A stretch of 64,000 nucleotides of DNA from Tropicimonas sp. IMCC34043 (lineage in GTDB: Bacteria; Pseudomonadota; Alphaproteobacteria; Rhodobacterales; Rhodobacteraceae). A program made the position numbers and the translations under genes. Below, in pieces: positions 33,832 to 42,470 of this stretch. Position 1 is the stretch's first letter. Each line of letters starts with the position of its first letter. The notes under the pieces are model-generated. The model saw only the letters and a list, made by a program, of their open reading frames with translations. It ran no database searches and had not been told where the DNA came from. The stretch spans positions 806,001 to 870,000 of the forward strand of contig NZ_QMEK01000001.1 of the NCBI RefSeq assembly GCF_003390845.1. Reading direction: 5' to 3'.

Positions 33832-34800
33832 TCAGGCGGCCGCGCCGCCATCCCTGCCGGCAGCGGTTGCGAACAAGGCTGCGGCGGCATCATAGAGCGC
33901 CAGCCGGGTCTCGGGCCGTTCCATCATGATCTCGTGCGCGGCGCCGGCGACCTCGACCAGCCGGCCATCGGGCCAGCGCGCCACGAGGGCGCGAATCGAC
34001 TGGCTGTCGACGATGCGTTCGCCCGAACCGATCCAGGCCTCGCAGCGGATCGCGGGCGGCGGCAGGGTCTGCAATTCGCGGATCTCGCGCAGGGCGGCAT
34101 TCAGCCAGCTCATCGACGGGCCGCCGAGAGACAGCTCGGGCTGGGCCGCAATCTGTTGGCGCATCCAGTCGAACATCTCGGGATCTGTGGTCAGGGTGTT
34201 GTCCGCAAAGGGCGTGACCGAGATATAGTTCGCCGGCCGCGTGCCCGGCGCATAGGTGTGGCCATAGCCCGTCGCGTGGCTGAGTGCCGAGAGGATACGC
34301 GCGACGGGGCGTATCGCGGGATGCAGCCGGATCCCCCACATCGGCGCGGTGAACAGCGCGGCCGCAACCGGCAGCCCCTGATGAATGGCGCGCAACCCGA
34401 TTGCGCCCCCCATGGAATGGCCGATCAGAAAATAGGGGCGCGGCAGGTTCCAGGCCTCGACTGCCGCCATCAGGGCATCGACGTCGCGCTGATATTCCGC
34501 GAACGTGCCGACATGGCCGGTTGCCGGATCGTCGAGCATCCGGTCCGACAGGCCCTGACCGCGCCAGTCGATGCTGACGCAGGCAAAACCCCGCCGGGCC
34601 AGATCGGTCGCGGCGGGGCCGTATTTCTCGACGAATTCGGTGCGCCCGGGAAACAGCAATACAGTGCCGAGGCAACGCGCCCCGGTCGCTGGCCCCAGTA
34701 CCGCCAGCCTGAGCCGGACGCCATCCGCCGATTCGGTCCAGACCGCCATTGCGCCCTCGGGCGCTGTTGTGATCTCGCCGTGAAAAGGGGCAGGTTGCAT
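33832..34800 (-). CDS. Alpha/beta hydrolase, monoglyceride lipase/lysophospholipase-like
   Basis: A 322-residue alpha/beta hydrolase. It has VLLFPGRTEFVEKYGPAATDLARRGFACVSIDWRGQGLSDR at the start of the core, the nucleophile Ser in LIGHSMGGAIGLR, a catalytic Asp near ERIVDS and the His in VAGAAHEIMME. The WRGQGLSDR phrase is typical of the PldB-type lysophospholipase group. No signal peptide. It lies 11 bases before the SCP2-like gene (minus strand), so the two may share a transcript. Lipid or small-ester cleavage is likely; substrate unproven. Confidence 0.87.
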   Translation of the reverse strand: MQPAPFHGEITTAPEGAMAVWTESADGVRLRLAVLGPATGARCLGTVLLFPGRTEFVEKYGPAATDLARRGFACVSIDWRGQGLSDRMLDDPATGHVGTFAEYQRDVDALMAAVEAWNLPRPYFLIGHSMGGAIGLRAIHQGLPVAAALFTAPMWGIRLHPAIRPVARILSALSHATGYGHTYAPGTRPANYISVTPFADNTLTTDPEMFDWMRQQIAAQPELSLGGPSMSWLNAALREIRELQTLPPPAIRCEAWIGSGERIVDSQSIRALVARWPDGRLVEVAGAAHEIMMERPETRLALYDAAAALFATAAGRDGGAAA

Positions 34801-34811
34801 CCGGATTGGGC

Positions 34812-35099
34812 TCAGGACAGCACGGATCCCAGTTGCATCGCCATGCCCATATCGCCCTCGACGGTCAGCTTGCCCATCATGAAGGCCGCCGTCGGGTTCA
34901 GGTCGCCATCGAGGATCGAGCGGAACGTGTCGGCATCGGCGGTCAGAACGACGTCGGCCTCGTCGTCGCCGGCCCGAACGCCCGCGCCGTCGATCATGAT
35001 CGTGCCTTCGCCGGGGATCACGAACTTCGCCGTCCCATCGATTTTGCCATCGATCCGTTCGCCGAGGGCCGTAACGGCCTTGTCGATCATGTCGCTCAT
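34812..35099 (-). CDS. SCP2 sterol-binding domain protein
   Basis: A 95-residue protein that is one SCP2 domain. It has AKFVIPGEGTIMIDGAGVRAGDDEADVVLTADADTFRSI, then LNPTAAFMMGKLTVEGDMGMAMQL. The MMGKLxVEGDMGxA motif lines the hydrophobic tunnel. GGAGAA lies upstream of ATG 35099. It probably carries acyl chains or other lipids. The adjacent lipase-like gene 11 bases downstream supports a link to lipid turnover, which is inferred. Confidence 0.86.
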   Translation of the reverse strand: MSDMIDKAVTALGERIDGKIDGTAKFVIPGEGTIMIDGAGVRAGDDEADVVLTADADTFRSILDGDLNPTAAFMMGKLTVEGDMGMAMQLGSVLS

Positions 35100-35171
35100 C
35101 GCTGGTTCTCCGCTTGTTGTGATTGCGGGAAAGATTGGCTTTCCCCGGATATGCGCTAGTCTTGCGACGTT

Positions 35172-35831
35172 ATGATTGCACGCGCCACTCGCCACAACAA
35201 AGTCTTTGCCGCACTTGTTGCCGCATCCGCAGGCATTGCCGTGGGGTCATTTCCCTGCGTGGCCCAGCAAGGTCCTGACGGCGCCGCGCCGTCGGATCTG
35301 CAGACCCCGCTCGAGATGCAGCGGCCGGTCGAGCCGGAACCTGACATCGCGGCGCCGGCCGAGATCGATCATCTTCTGGCGGAACTGGCACGACCCGATC
35401 AGCCGGGATGGGAGCAGATCGAACAGAGCATCCTGCGGGAATGGTCGCATTCCGGCTCGGCCTCGATGGATCTGCTGCTGCTGCGGGGCAGAAAAGCCAT
35501 GGCCGAAGGCGATCTCGACGCCGCAATCGAACATTTCACGGCGCTGACCGATCACGCCCCGGACTTTGCCGAGGGCTGGAACGCCCGCGCGACCGCCTAT
35601 TTCTATGCCGGCTACTACGGTCTTTCGATCTCCGACATCCAGCACGCGCTGATGCTGAACCCCAGGCATTTCGGCGCGCTCTCGGGGCTTGGCTTCATGC
35701 TCGATACGCTTGGCTACGAGAGCGAGGCGCTCGAGGCGCTGCGGGCGGTCGAAGCTATACATCCGCACCGGCCGGAAGTAATAGACGCGATAGAGCGGCT
35801 TGAGAAAACCGTCGAGGGCGAGCGGCTCTGA
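35172..35831 (+). CDS. Exported tetratricopeptide-repeat protein
   Basis: A 219-residue protein with an N-terminal signal segment (residues 1-31, hydrophobic core ending CVAQQ), a Pro-rich stretch, then about four TPR-like helical pairs from residue 100. A clear repeat is AMAEGDLDAAIEHFTALTDHAPDFAEGWNARATAYFYAGY. TPRs form scaffolds for protein contacts, and this one would act in the periplasm. Divergent from the SCP2 gene and 30 bases before the helicase gene. The partner is unknown. No strong ribosome site is seen at the start. Confidence 0.8.
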   Translation: MIARATRHNKVFAALVAASAGIAVGSFPCVAQQGPDGAAPSDLQTPLEMQRPVEPEPDIAAPAEIDHLLAELARPDQPGWEQIEQSILREWSHSGSASMDLLLLRGRKAMAEGDLDAAIEHFTALTDHAPDFAEGWNARATAYFYAGYYGLSISDIQHALMLNPRHFGALSGLGFMLDTLGYESEALEALRAVEAIHPHRPEVIDAIERLEKTVEGERL

Positions 35832-35861
35832 CGTCGCCGCCCCGGCCTGAAGGGACCCCGG

Positions 35862-38800
35862 ATGTTGCGCAACACCACCGTGACCGCGGTGCTGGGTCCC
35901 ACCAACACGGGCAAGACCCACTATGCCATCGACCGGATGCTGGCGCACCGCACCGGCGTGATCGGCCTGCCGCTGCGTCTGCTGGCGCGCGAGGTCTATG
36001 ACCGGATCGTCGCCCTGCGCGGCCCCTCGGTGGTGGCGCTGGTCACCGGCGAGGAACGCATCGTGCCCGAGCGCACCCAGTACTGGGTCTGCACGGTCGA
36101 ATCGATGCCGACCGATATCGGCGCCGATTTCCTTGCCGTGGACGAGATCCAGCTCTGTGCCGACCCCGAGCGTGGCCATATCTTTACCGACCGGCTGTTG
36201 CATGCTCGCGGCCTGCACGAGACGCTGTTCCTTGGCGCCGACACCATGCGGGGCGCCATCGCGACGCTGGTGCCGAACGTCCAGTTCCTGTGGCGCGAGC
36301 GATTCTCGGAACTGACCTATTCGGGATCGCGCAAGATCAGCCGGATGCCGCCGCGCGCGGCCATTGTCGGGTTCTCGGTCGAGAACGTCTATGCCATCGC
36401 CGAACTGCTGCGCCGGCTCAAGGGCGGGGCGGCCGTGGTGATGGGGGCGCTCAGCCCGCGCACCCGAAACGCCCAGGTCGAGCTTTATCAGAACGGCGAT
36501 GTCGATTATCTGGTGGCGACAGACGCGATCGGCATGGGCCTGAACCTCGATGTCACCCATGTCGCCTTTTCGGCGCTGCGGAAGTTCGACGGCCACCGCA
36601 TGCGCGAACTTTCGCCGAACGAACTCGCGCAGATCGCCGGGCGCGCCGGGCGCTACAAGACCGATGGCACCTTCGGGGTCACGGGCGAGGCAAGCCCGCT
36701 TGACGACGAGGTGGTCGAGGCAATCGAGAACCACCGCTTCACCCCGGTGCGCAAGCTGCAGTGGCGCAATTCCGATCTGAGCTTCGGCTCGATCGACCGG
36801 CTGATGGCCTCGCTCGAGGCGCCCGCAACCGATGAATTGCTGACCCGAACCCGCGATAACGACGATATTATGGCGCTGCGCACCCTGTCGCGCCTGCCCG
36901 AAGTGACGATCCGGCTGCGCGGGCCGCAGGATGTGCGCAAGCTGTGGGATGTCTGCCGGATCCCCGATTTCCGCGGCATCAGCCACTCGGAACATGCTTC
37001 GCTTCTCGAACGGATTTTCGGCTTCCTGCACGAATGGGGGCGGGTGCCCGACGATTGGCTGGCCGATCAGGTGCGCAGGATCGACCGGACGGAAGGCGAC
37101 ATTGACACACTTTCCAAGAGATTGGCCTATATTCGCACATGGACATATGTCGCGCAGCGCCATGGCTGGGTCGATGACGAAAGCCATTGGCGCGGCGAGA
37201 CTCGCGCGATAGAAGACCGCCTGTCAGATGCCCTTCACGGCGCGCTGACACAAAGATTTGTTGACCGGCGCACTTCGGTTCTGTTGCGGCGGTTGAAGCA
37301 GAAGGAGGGCCTTGTGGCCGAGGTGAACGACAAGGGCGAAGTGACGATCGAAGAGCAGTTCGTCGGCCGTCTGCAGGGGTTCCGGTTCCACCAGGACCCG
37401 AACGCCACCCCCGAGGAAGCCAAGACCCTGCGCCAGGCTGCGTTGCAGGCGCTGGCTCCGGAATTCAACCTGCGTGCGGATCGCTTCTACAACGCGCCGG
37501 ACACCGAGATCGACTTTACCGAGCAGGGCGGCCTGATGTGGGGCCAGAATGCTGTCGGCAAGCTCGTGAAGGGCAGCGATGCGCTGAAGCCGCAGGTCCA
37601 GCCCTTCGTCGATGAAGAGGCCGGCCCCGATGTCGCCGCCAAGGTGGCGCGCCGGTTGCAGCACTTCATCGACCGCAAGGTCGCAACCCTCTTTGAACCG
37701 CTGCTGGCGATGGAGCGTGACGAGGGCCTGTCCGGGCTGTCGCGCGGCTTTGCCTTCCAGCTTGCCGAGTCGTTCGGTGTCCTGACCCGCGACCGGGTGG
37801 CCACCGACGTCAAGGCGCTCGATCAGGAATCCCGCGGCGCGCTGCGCAAGCATGGTGTCCGCTTCGGGCAATACACGATCTTCCTGCCGCTGCTGCTGAA
37901 GCCGGCGCCAACCCGGCTGCGGCTGGTGTTGTGGTCGCTCTGGAACGGGCTCGATACCTTCCCCGAGGCGCCGCCGCCGGGGCTGGTGACGGTGCCCGTG
38001 CCCGAAGGCACGCCCGACGCGCACGCGACCATGGCGGGCTATCGGATCTCGGGCCTGCGCGCGATCCGCATCGACATGCTCGAACGTCTGGCCGACCAGC
38101 TTCGCGCCGAGGACAGCCGTGCCGGGTTCGAAGCCAAGCCCGACATGCTCTCGATCACCGGAATGACGCTCGAACAATTCTCCGAGCTGATGCAGGGGCT
38201 CGGCTATCGTGCCGAGCGCGGTGAACGGCCAAAGGTCAAGAACCCGCCCGAGGGTGCCGCACCAGAGGCGGCCGCCGACGCGACCGGGGAGGGGGCAGAT
38301 GCCCCCGCCGTCGAGACCGAGGGTGCCACGCCCGACGCAGACAGCGATTCCGAGGCGTCGAAGGCCCCTGTCGAAGCACTGGAGACGCCCGAAGCCCCTG
38401 ACGTTGCAACGGCAGAGGTCGCAGAGCCGGTCGAGACCGATCCGGTCGCCGAGGCCCCGGCCGAGGCCTCGTCCGACGTTGCCGCAGAGCCCGCAGATGA
38501 AGCTGTCGCCGAAGCCGTGACCGACCCCGAAGCTGTTGCAGACCAGGAACCCGCCCCGGCTCCCGAACTTGAAGTGTTCTACACCTTCACCTGGGCGCCG
38601 CGGCGCCAGGGTGGTGGCCGGCCGCGTCGCGATCACGGGCACGGCGGGCGCGGTGCCGCGGCCGACGGCGCGAAGCCCGAGGGGCAGGGCGAACGGCACG
38701 AGGGCAAGCCGCGCGGCAAGGGTGGCAAACGTCCGCCGCGGGGCCAGGACGGCGGCAAGCACGGTCAGGGCGGACCCAAGGGCAAGCCCAAGGGCGACCG

Positions 38801-38909
38801 CGGCCAGGAGCCCCGGAGCTATGAGGCCCGCCCGCCCCGCAAGGAAAAGCCGATCGATCCCGACAACCCCTTCGCCGCCGCGCTGATGGGGTTGAGAGAC
38901 AAGAAGTGA
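35862..38909 (+). CDS. SUV3-like ATP-dependent RNA helicase with low-complexity C-terminal region
   Basis: A 1015-residue superfamily-2 helicase. Walker A GPTNTGKT is at residues 11-18, motif II DEIQLCADPERGHIF, motif III-V ATDAIGMGLNLDV and motif VI QIAGRAGRYK, matching mitochondrial SUV3/degradosome helicases. Residues to about 790 contain the helicase core and the conserved C-terminal helical region. Then comes an Ala/Glu/Pro-rich acidic stretch (about 800-900), followed by a basic Gly/Arg/Lys-rich tail (about 910-990) likely to bind RNA, and a conserved end NPFAAALMG. It likely unwinds RNA for decay or ribosome-related roles. It is followed by S4, fdxA and carD genes on the same strand. 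Confidence 0.9.
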   Translation: MLRNTTVTAVLGPTNTGKTHYAIDRMLAHRTGVIGLPLRLLAREVYDRIVALRGPSVVALVTGEERIVPERTQYWVCTVESMPTDIGADFLAVDEIQLCADPERGHIFTDRLLHARGLHETLFLGADTMRGAIATLVPNVQFLWRERFSELTYSGSRKISRMPPRAAIVGFSVENVYAIAELLRRLKGGAAVVMGALSPRTRNAQVELYQNGDVDYLVATDAIGMGLNLDVTHVAFSALRKFDGHRMRELSPNELAQIAGRAGRYKTDGTFGVTGEASPLDDEVVEAIENHRFTPVRKLQWRNSDLSFGSIDRLMASLEAPATDELLTRTRDNDDIMALRTLSRLPEVTIRLRGPQDVRKLWDVCRIPDFRGISHSEHASLLERIFGFLHEWGRVPDDWLADQVRRIDRTEGDIDTLSKRLAYIRTWTYVAQRHGWVDDESHWRGETRAIEDRLSDALHGALTQRFVDRRTSVLLRRLKQKEGLVAEVNDKGEVTIEEQFVGRLQGFRFHQDPNATPEEAKTLRQAALQALAPEFNLRADRFYNAPDTEIDFTEQGGLMWGQNAVGKLVKGSDALKPQVQPFVDEEAGPDVAAKVARRLQHFIDRKVATLFEPLLAMERDEGLSGLSRGFAFQLAESFGVLTRDRVATDVKALDQESRGALRKHGVRFGQYTIFLPLLLKPAPTRLRLVLWSLWNGLDTFPEAPPPGLVTVPVPEGTPDAHATMAGYRISGLRAIRIDMLERLADQLRAEDSRAGFEAKPDMLSITGMTLEQFSELMQGLGYRAERGERPKVKNPPEGAAPEAAADATGEGADAPAVETEGATPDADSDSEASKAPVEALETPEAPDVATAEVAEPVETDPVAEAPAEASSDVAAEPADEAVAEAVTDPEAVADQEPAPAPELEVFYTFTWAPRRQGGGRPRRDHGHGGRGAAADGAKPEGQGERHEGKPRGKGGKRPPRGQDGGKHGQGGPKGKPKGDRGQEPRSYEARPPRKEKPIDPDNPFAAALMGLRDKK

Positions 38910-38940
38910 CAGCGACCGGGCGGACGAGGATGGCAACGCC

Positions 38941-39339
38941 ATGACCTTGCCCGCCCCAAGCCTGCGGATCGACAAGTGGCTCTGGCAGGCGCGGTTCTTC
39001 AAGACCCGCAGCCTGGCGGCAAAGCAGGTCTCGGACGGCAAGGTCCGGGTCAATGCGGTTCGCATCACCAAACCCGCCCGCACGGTCGGCCCGGGGGATG
39101 TGCTTACCTTTGTGATGGGCGACGATATCCGCGTCGTGCGGGTGCTGGCGCTTGGCGCTCGTCGCGGTCCGGCCGCCGAGGCACGCCTGCTTTACGAGGA
39201 TCTGGCCCCGCCACCGACCCGTGCAGAGGCCGCAGAGGCGGCGTCGATGTCCGGCGCGCCGGTTGCCATTCCCGGTCCCAGGCCGACGAAAAAAGAACGC
39301 CGCAGATTTACCATTTCCCGGGGCGACCTGCTTGAATAG
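38941..39339 (+). CDS. S4-domain RNA-binding protein (Hsp15-like)
   Basis: A 132-residue protein beginning with an S4 domain ([35 protein letters not shown]), the arrangement of Hsp15 (HslR). In E. coli Hsp15 rescues stalled 50S subunits with peptidyl-tRNA. The C-terminal 45 residues are variable and end in a basic [13 protein letters not shown] tail. It starts 31 bases after the helicase gene and is probably cotranscribed, suggesting shared RNA or ribosome maintenance. Confidence 0.92.
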   Translation: MTLPAPSLRIDKWLWQARFFKTRSLAAKQVSDGKVRVNAVRITKPARTVGPGDVLTFVMGDDIRVVRVLALGARRGPAAEARLLYEDLAPPPTRAEAAEAASMSGAPVAIPGPRPTKKERRRFTISRGDLLE

Positions 39340-39386
39340 CCCGGACCGTTGGACTAGGTCACACCAAACGTTGTTCGGAGCCTGCC

Positions 39387-39722
39387 ATGACCTATGTCGT
39401 CACGGAAAATTGCATCGCCTGCAAATATACGGATTGTGTCGAGGTCTGCCCCGTCGATTGCTTCTATGAGGGCGAGAACTTTCTGGTGATCCATCCGGAC
39501 GAGTGCATCGACTGTGGCGTCTGCGAACCGGAATGCCCCGCTGACGCGATTCGGCCCGACACCGAGCCCGAGATGGAGAAGTGGGTCGAGTTGAACCGCA
39601 AGTACGCCGAGCTTTGGCCCGTGATCGTGACAAAGAAGGACCCGCTGCCGACCGCCGACGACATGGATGGCAAGCCCGGCAAGATGGATCTGCTGTCCGA
39701 AACCCCGGGCGAGGGCGGCTGA
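39387..39722 (+). CDS. fdxA: 7Fe-type ferredoxin
   Basis: A 111-residue ferredoxin of the FdxA [3Fe-4S][4Fe-4S] group. Cys residues in [16 protein letters not shown] and [12 protein letters not shown] supply the two clusters. The C-terminal extension ([16 protein letters not shown] then [14 protein letters not shown]) is typical of Azotobacter FdI-like and Rhodobacterales FdxA. It carries electrons in the cytoplasm, partner unknown. It follows the S4 gene by 47 bases and precedes carD on the same strand. Confidence 0.95.
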   Translation: MTYVVTENCIACKYTDCVEVCPVDCFYEGENFLVIHPDECIDCGVCEPECPADAIRPDTEPEMEKWVELNRKYAELWPVIVTKKDPLPTADDMDGKPGKMDLLSETPGEGG

Positions 39723-39832
39723 CAGAGCCACTGGCCTGCAGGGCGGCCGCAATTCCCTGCGCGGGGCCGATGCGCCCTGGGCCCCGGTTCTCCGGGGATA
39801 TCGCGGCTGCGTGATGTGCCGCAGCGCGGCGC

Positions 39833-39861
39833 TTTCATTCCGTCGAAAAATGTGGTATACA
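39833..39861 (+). promoter_or_regulatory. Promoter candidate of carD
   Basis: TTTCAT (39833-39838) and TATACA (39856-39861) are separated by 17 bases, in a gap of 291 bases before carD. The -10 lacks the T at its last position (-7), a feature of promoters in Rhodobacter that rely on CarD. A short ATGTG/CACAT inverted repeat overlaps the -10. The transcript would have a leader of about 145 bases. Confidence 0.45.
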
Positions 39862-40013
39862 CATCTCACGATGAAAGATCACGACTGACACCCGCAGCAG
39901 GGGTATCCGCCTCTGTGGCGGTTTCGTTTGCCCCGAGACCTGAACCTCACCGGTAACATCTGTTTTCCGGCGGGGTTTTTGCCGGTTTGGTGGCTGCCTT
40001 GCAAGAGGACGAC

Positions 40014-40523
40014 ATGACAAAGACCAAGAAACCCGAGTTTCGCCCCAATGACTTCGTGGTCTATCCTGCCCACGGCGTCGGCAGGATCATTTCCATTGAG
40101 GAGCAAGAGATTGCTGGCCTCTCGCTCGAACTGTTCGTCATCTCCTTCGAGAAGGACAAGATGACGCTTCGCGTGCCGACCCACAAGGCCACCGAAATCG
40201 GGATGCGCAGCCTCAGCTCGCCCGACGTCGTATCCCGGGCGATGAAGACGCTCAAGGGCAAGGCCAAGGTAAAGCGCGCGATGTGGTCGCGCCGGGCCCA
40301 GGAATACGAACAGAAGATCAACTCGGGCGACCTGATCTCGATCGCCGAGGTTGTCCGCGACCTGCATCGCACCGATGACCAGCGCGAGCAATCCTATTCC
40401 GAGCGGCAACTCTATGAGGCCGCTCTCGAACGGCTGACCCGCGAGATCGCCGCCGTTTCGGGCCTTGGCGAGGGCGATGCCCAGAAGGAAGTCGACGAGG
40501 TTCTGGTCAACCGCGCCGCCTGA
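40014..40523 (+). CDS. carD: CarD-family transcriptional regulator
   Basis: A 169-residue CarD protein that binds RNA polymerase beta and stabilises the open complex. The Tudor-like N-terminal domain has FRPNDFVVYPAHGVGRI and EIAGLSLELFVISFEKDKMTLRVPTHKA; the C-terminal helices follow from about residue 65, with a VKRAMWSRRAQEYEQKINSGDLISIAEVVRDL block that includes the conserved Trp. AGAGGA precedes the ATG at 40014; a start 9 codons earlier has no ribosome site. In this group it activates many housekeeping promoters. Confidence 0.95.
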   Translation: MTKTKKPEFRPNDFVVYPAHGVGRIISIEEQEIAGLSLELFVISFEKDKMTLRVPTHKATEIGMRSLSSPDVVSRAMKTLKGKAKVKRAMWSRRAQEYEQKINSGDLISIAEVVRDLHRTDDQREQSYSERQLYEAALERLTREIAAVSGLGEGDAQKEVDEVLVNRAA

Positions 40524-40586
40524 TCCTTTCCAAAGCACTGCAGATCGAGGCCGTGGCATCCGCCGCGGCCTTCGTCGTTTCGGGGC

Positions 40587-41351
40587 TCAACCCGGCAACG
40601 CGGTCGCAAGCGTCAGGCAGGCGATCTCGGCCATCTGTTGCGTGGCGCCCAGGATGTCGCCGGTCTGTCCGCCGATTTTGGCGCGCGCGATGGCCGCAGA
40701 GCCCGCAGCCGCCGCAACGGCCACCAGCGCCAGTGCCAGCGCCGCAGGCCCCGCCACCGCCACCGAGAGCCCGAGCGCCAGCATCGCCGCCAGCACTGCC
40801 GTTGCGGTGCGCGGGCGGCCGATCCCGCGCGACAATCCGCCGTCGCGCGCATTCGGCAGCGCGGCCATGACCCCGACCATGACCGCCCGGCTCAGCAGGG
40901 CGGCCGCCACCATCGCCGGCAGCAGCATCGCCGGGTCAAGCGCGGCCAGCGCCGCCCACCGCAACCCGACCGACAGGATCAGCGCCAGCGTGCCATAGGC
41001 ACCCATCCGGCTGTCCTTCATGATCTCGAGCCGCCGCTCGCGGCTCCAGCCGCCCCAGAGTCCGTCGGCGGCGTCGGCCAACCCGTCCTCGTGCATCGCG
41101 CCCGTCAGCACGATCTGCGCAGTCAGCGCCAGTCCGGCGGCAACCCCGGCGGGCAGCCCCAATGCGGCGGCGCCCCAACCGATCCCGCCCGCAATCATGG
41201 CCGCGGCCAGGCCCGCCAGCGGATAGGCCCAGGCCGCCCCCGCGCCGCGGGCCTGCGCGAAACCGGCATCGACCGGCACCGGCAACCGGGTCAGAAGCCC
41301 CAATGCCAATGGGATATCGCGCCGCGCGACGAGGGCTGTGGGTGTCTGCAT
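40587..41351 (-). CDS. cobS: Adenosylcobinamide-GDP ribazoletransferase (cobalamin synthase)
   Basis: A 254-residue polytopic inner-membrane protein joining the cobinamide-GDP and the ribazole loop in B12 synthesis. It begins PLALGLLTRLPVPV. The catalytic-loop motif is GAMHEDGLADAADGLWGG with the nearby MKDSRMGAYGTLAL. Seven or so hydrophobic segments follow. Divergent from cobT by 83 bases, together making the lower-ligand assembly steps. Confidence 0.94.
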   Translation of the reverse strand: MQTPTALVARRDIPLALGLLTRLPVPVDAGFAQARGAGAAWAYPLAGLAAAMIAGGIGWGAAALGLPAGVAAGLALTAQIVLTGAMHEDGLADAADGLWGGWSRERRLEIMKDSRMGAYGTLALILSVGLRWAALAALDPAMLLPAMVAAALLSRAVMVGVMAALPNARDGGLSRGIGRPRTATAVLAAMLALGLSVAVAGPAALALALVAVAAAAGSAAIARAKIGGQTGDILGATQQMAEIACLTLATALPG

Positions 41352-41434
41352 GGGCCGGCTCCTTCATCGGGGATAACCCCTTGTCTTCACGGGCATAGAA
41401 GCCCAGACACGCCGAAACAAGAGTGAGGCTGATC

Positions 41435-42457
41435 ATGTCAGAACGTCCCCCCCTTTCCGATCTTGCCGCTGTGCGGGCCGCGTTGAGCGATCTTCCGGCG
41501 CCCGATGCGGCCGCGATGGCGGCAGCGTCCGAGCGTAACGCGATGCTGACCAAGCCCGCGGGCTCTCTCGGGCGGCTGGAGGATCTGGCGCAGTGGTATG
41601 CGGGCTGGCGCGGAAGTGCCACGCCGGTGATCGCCCGGCCCCAGGTCATCGTCTTTGCCGGCAACCATGGCGTCGCTGCGCGCGGTGTCTCGGCCTTTCC
41701 GGCCGACGTGACGGCGCAGATGGTGGCCAATTTCCGGGCCGGTGGTGCCGCGATCAACCAGTTGGCGGGGCTTGCCGGGGCACGAATCGATGTGGTCGCG
41801 CTCGACCTCGACCGCCCGACGGCGGATTTCACCGAAACCGCCGCGATGACCGAGGCGGATCTGGCCGCGGCCCTCAACGCCGGCAGCGCCGCGGTCGATC
41901 CCGAGGCCGACCTGCTGGTCGTGGGCGAAATGGGGATCGGCAATACAACCGCGGCGGCGGCAATCGCGGCGGCGCTCTATGGTGGCGATGTCGCAACCTG
42001 GGTCGGCCGCGGCACCGGTGTCGACGATGACGGCATCGCGCGCAAATGCGCGGTCGTCGCGGCCGGGCTTGCCACCCACAGCGCCGCGCTTGGCGATCCG
42101 CTCGAGGTGCTGCGCCGGCTTGGCGGACGCGAGATTGCGGCGATGTCGGGTGCAATCCTGGCCGCGCGCCATCTGCGCATTCCGGTGATCCTCGACGGCT
42201 TCATCTGCACCGCCGCGGCCGCGGTTCTCGAATCCGCCTGCCCGGGCGCGCTCGATCACGCGATTGCCGGGCATGTCTCGGCCGAGACCGCGCATCCGGT
42301 GCTGCTGGAACGGCTGGGCAAACAGCCGTTGCTGTCGCTCGGGCTGCGGCTGGGCGAGGGGACGGGCGCGGCCCTTGCCATCGGTATCCTGAAGGGGGCT
42401 GTCGCCTGCCAGACCGGCATGGCGACGTTTGCAGAGGCGGGCGTTTCGGCGGGCTAA
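41435..42457 (+). CDS. cobT: Nicotinate-nucleotide-dimethylbenzimidazole phosphoribosyltransferase
   Basis: A 340-residue CobT that makes alpha-ribazole phosphate from DMB and nicotinate mononucleotide. It has [21 protein letters not shown] at the N-terminus, [30 protein letters not shown], the [13 protein letters not shown] block and the catalytic Glu region near GVPDDDG-like [16 protein letters not shown] precedes ATG 41435. Divergent from cobS. Confidence 0.95.
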   Translation: MSERPPLSDLAAVRAALSDLPAPDAAAMAAASERNAMLTKPAGSLGRLEDLAQWYAGWRGSATPVIARPQVIVFAGNHGVAARGVSAFPADVTAQMVANFRAGGAAINQLAGLAGARIDVVALDLDRPTADFTETAAMTEADLAAALNAGSAAVDPEADLLVVGEMGIGNTTAAAAIAAALYGGDVATWVGRGTGVDDDGIARKCAVVAAGLATHSAALGDPLEVLRRLGGREIAAMSGAILAARHLRIPVILDGFICTAAAAVLESACPGALDHAIAGHVSAETAHPVLLERLGKQPLLSLGLRLGEGTGAALAIGILKGAVACQTGMATFAEAGVSAG

Positions 42458-42470
42458 GCCGCAGGGCCGC

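Noticed and set aside
37224-39083. Long minus-strand open frames opposite the SUV3-like helicase (also 44431-47724 plus strand opposite the 987-aa gene)
   Set aside because: Composition and lack of motifs mark them as shadows of the low-complexity genes on the other strand.
41352-41434. Cobalamin riboswitch between cobS and cobT
   Set aside because: The gap is 83 bases, far too short for the B12 aptamer, and no B12-box is seen.
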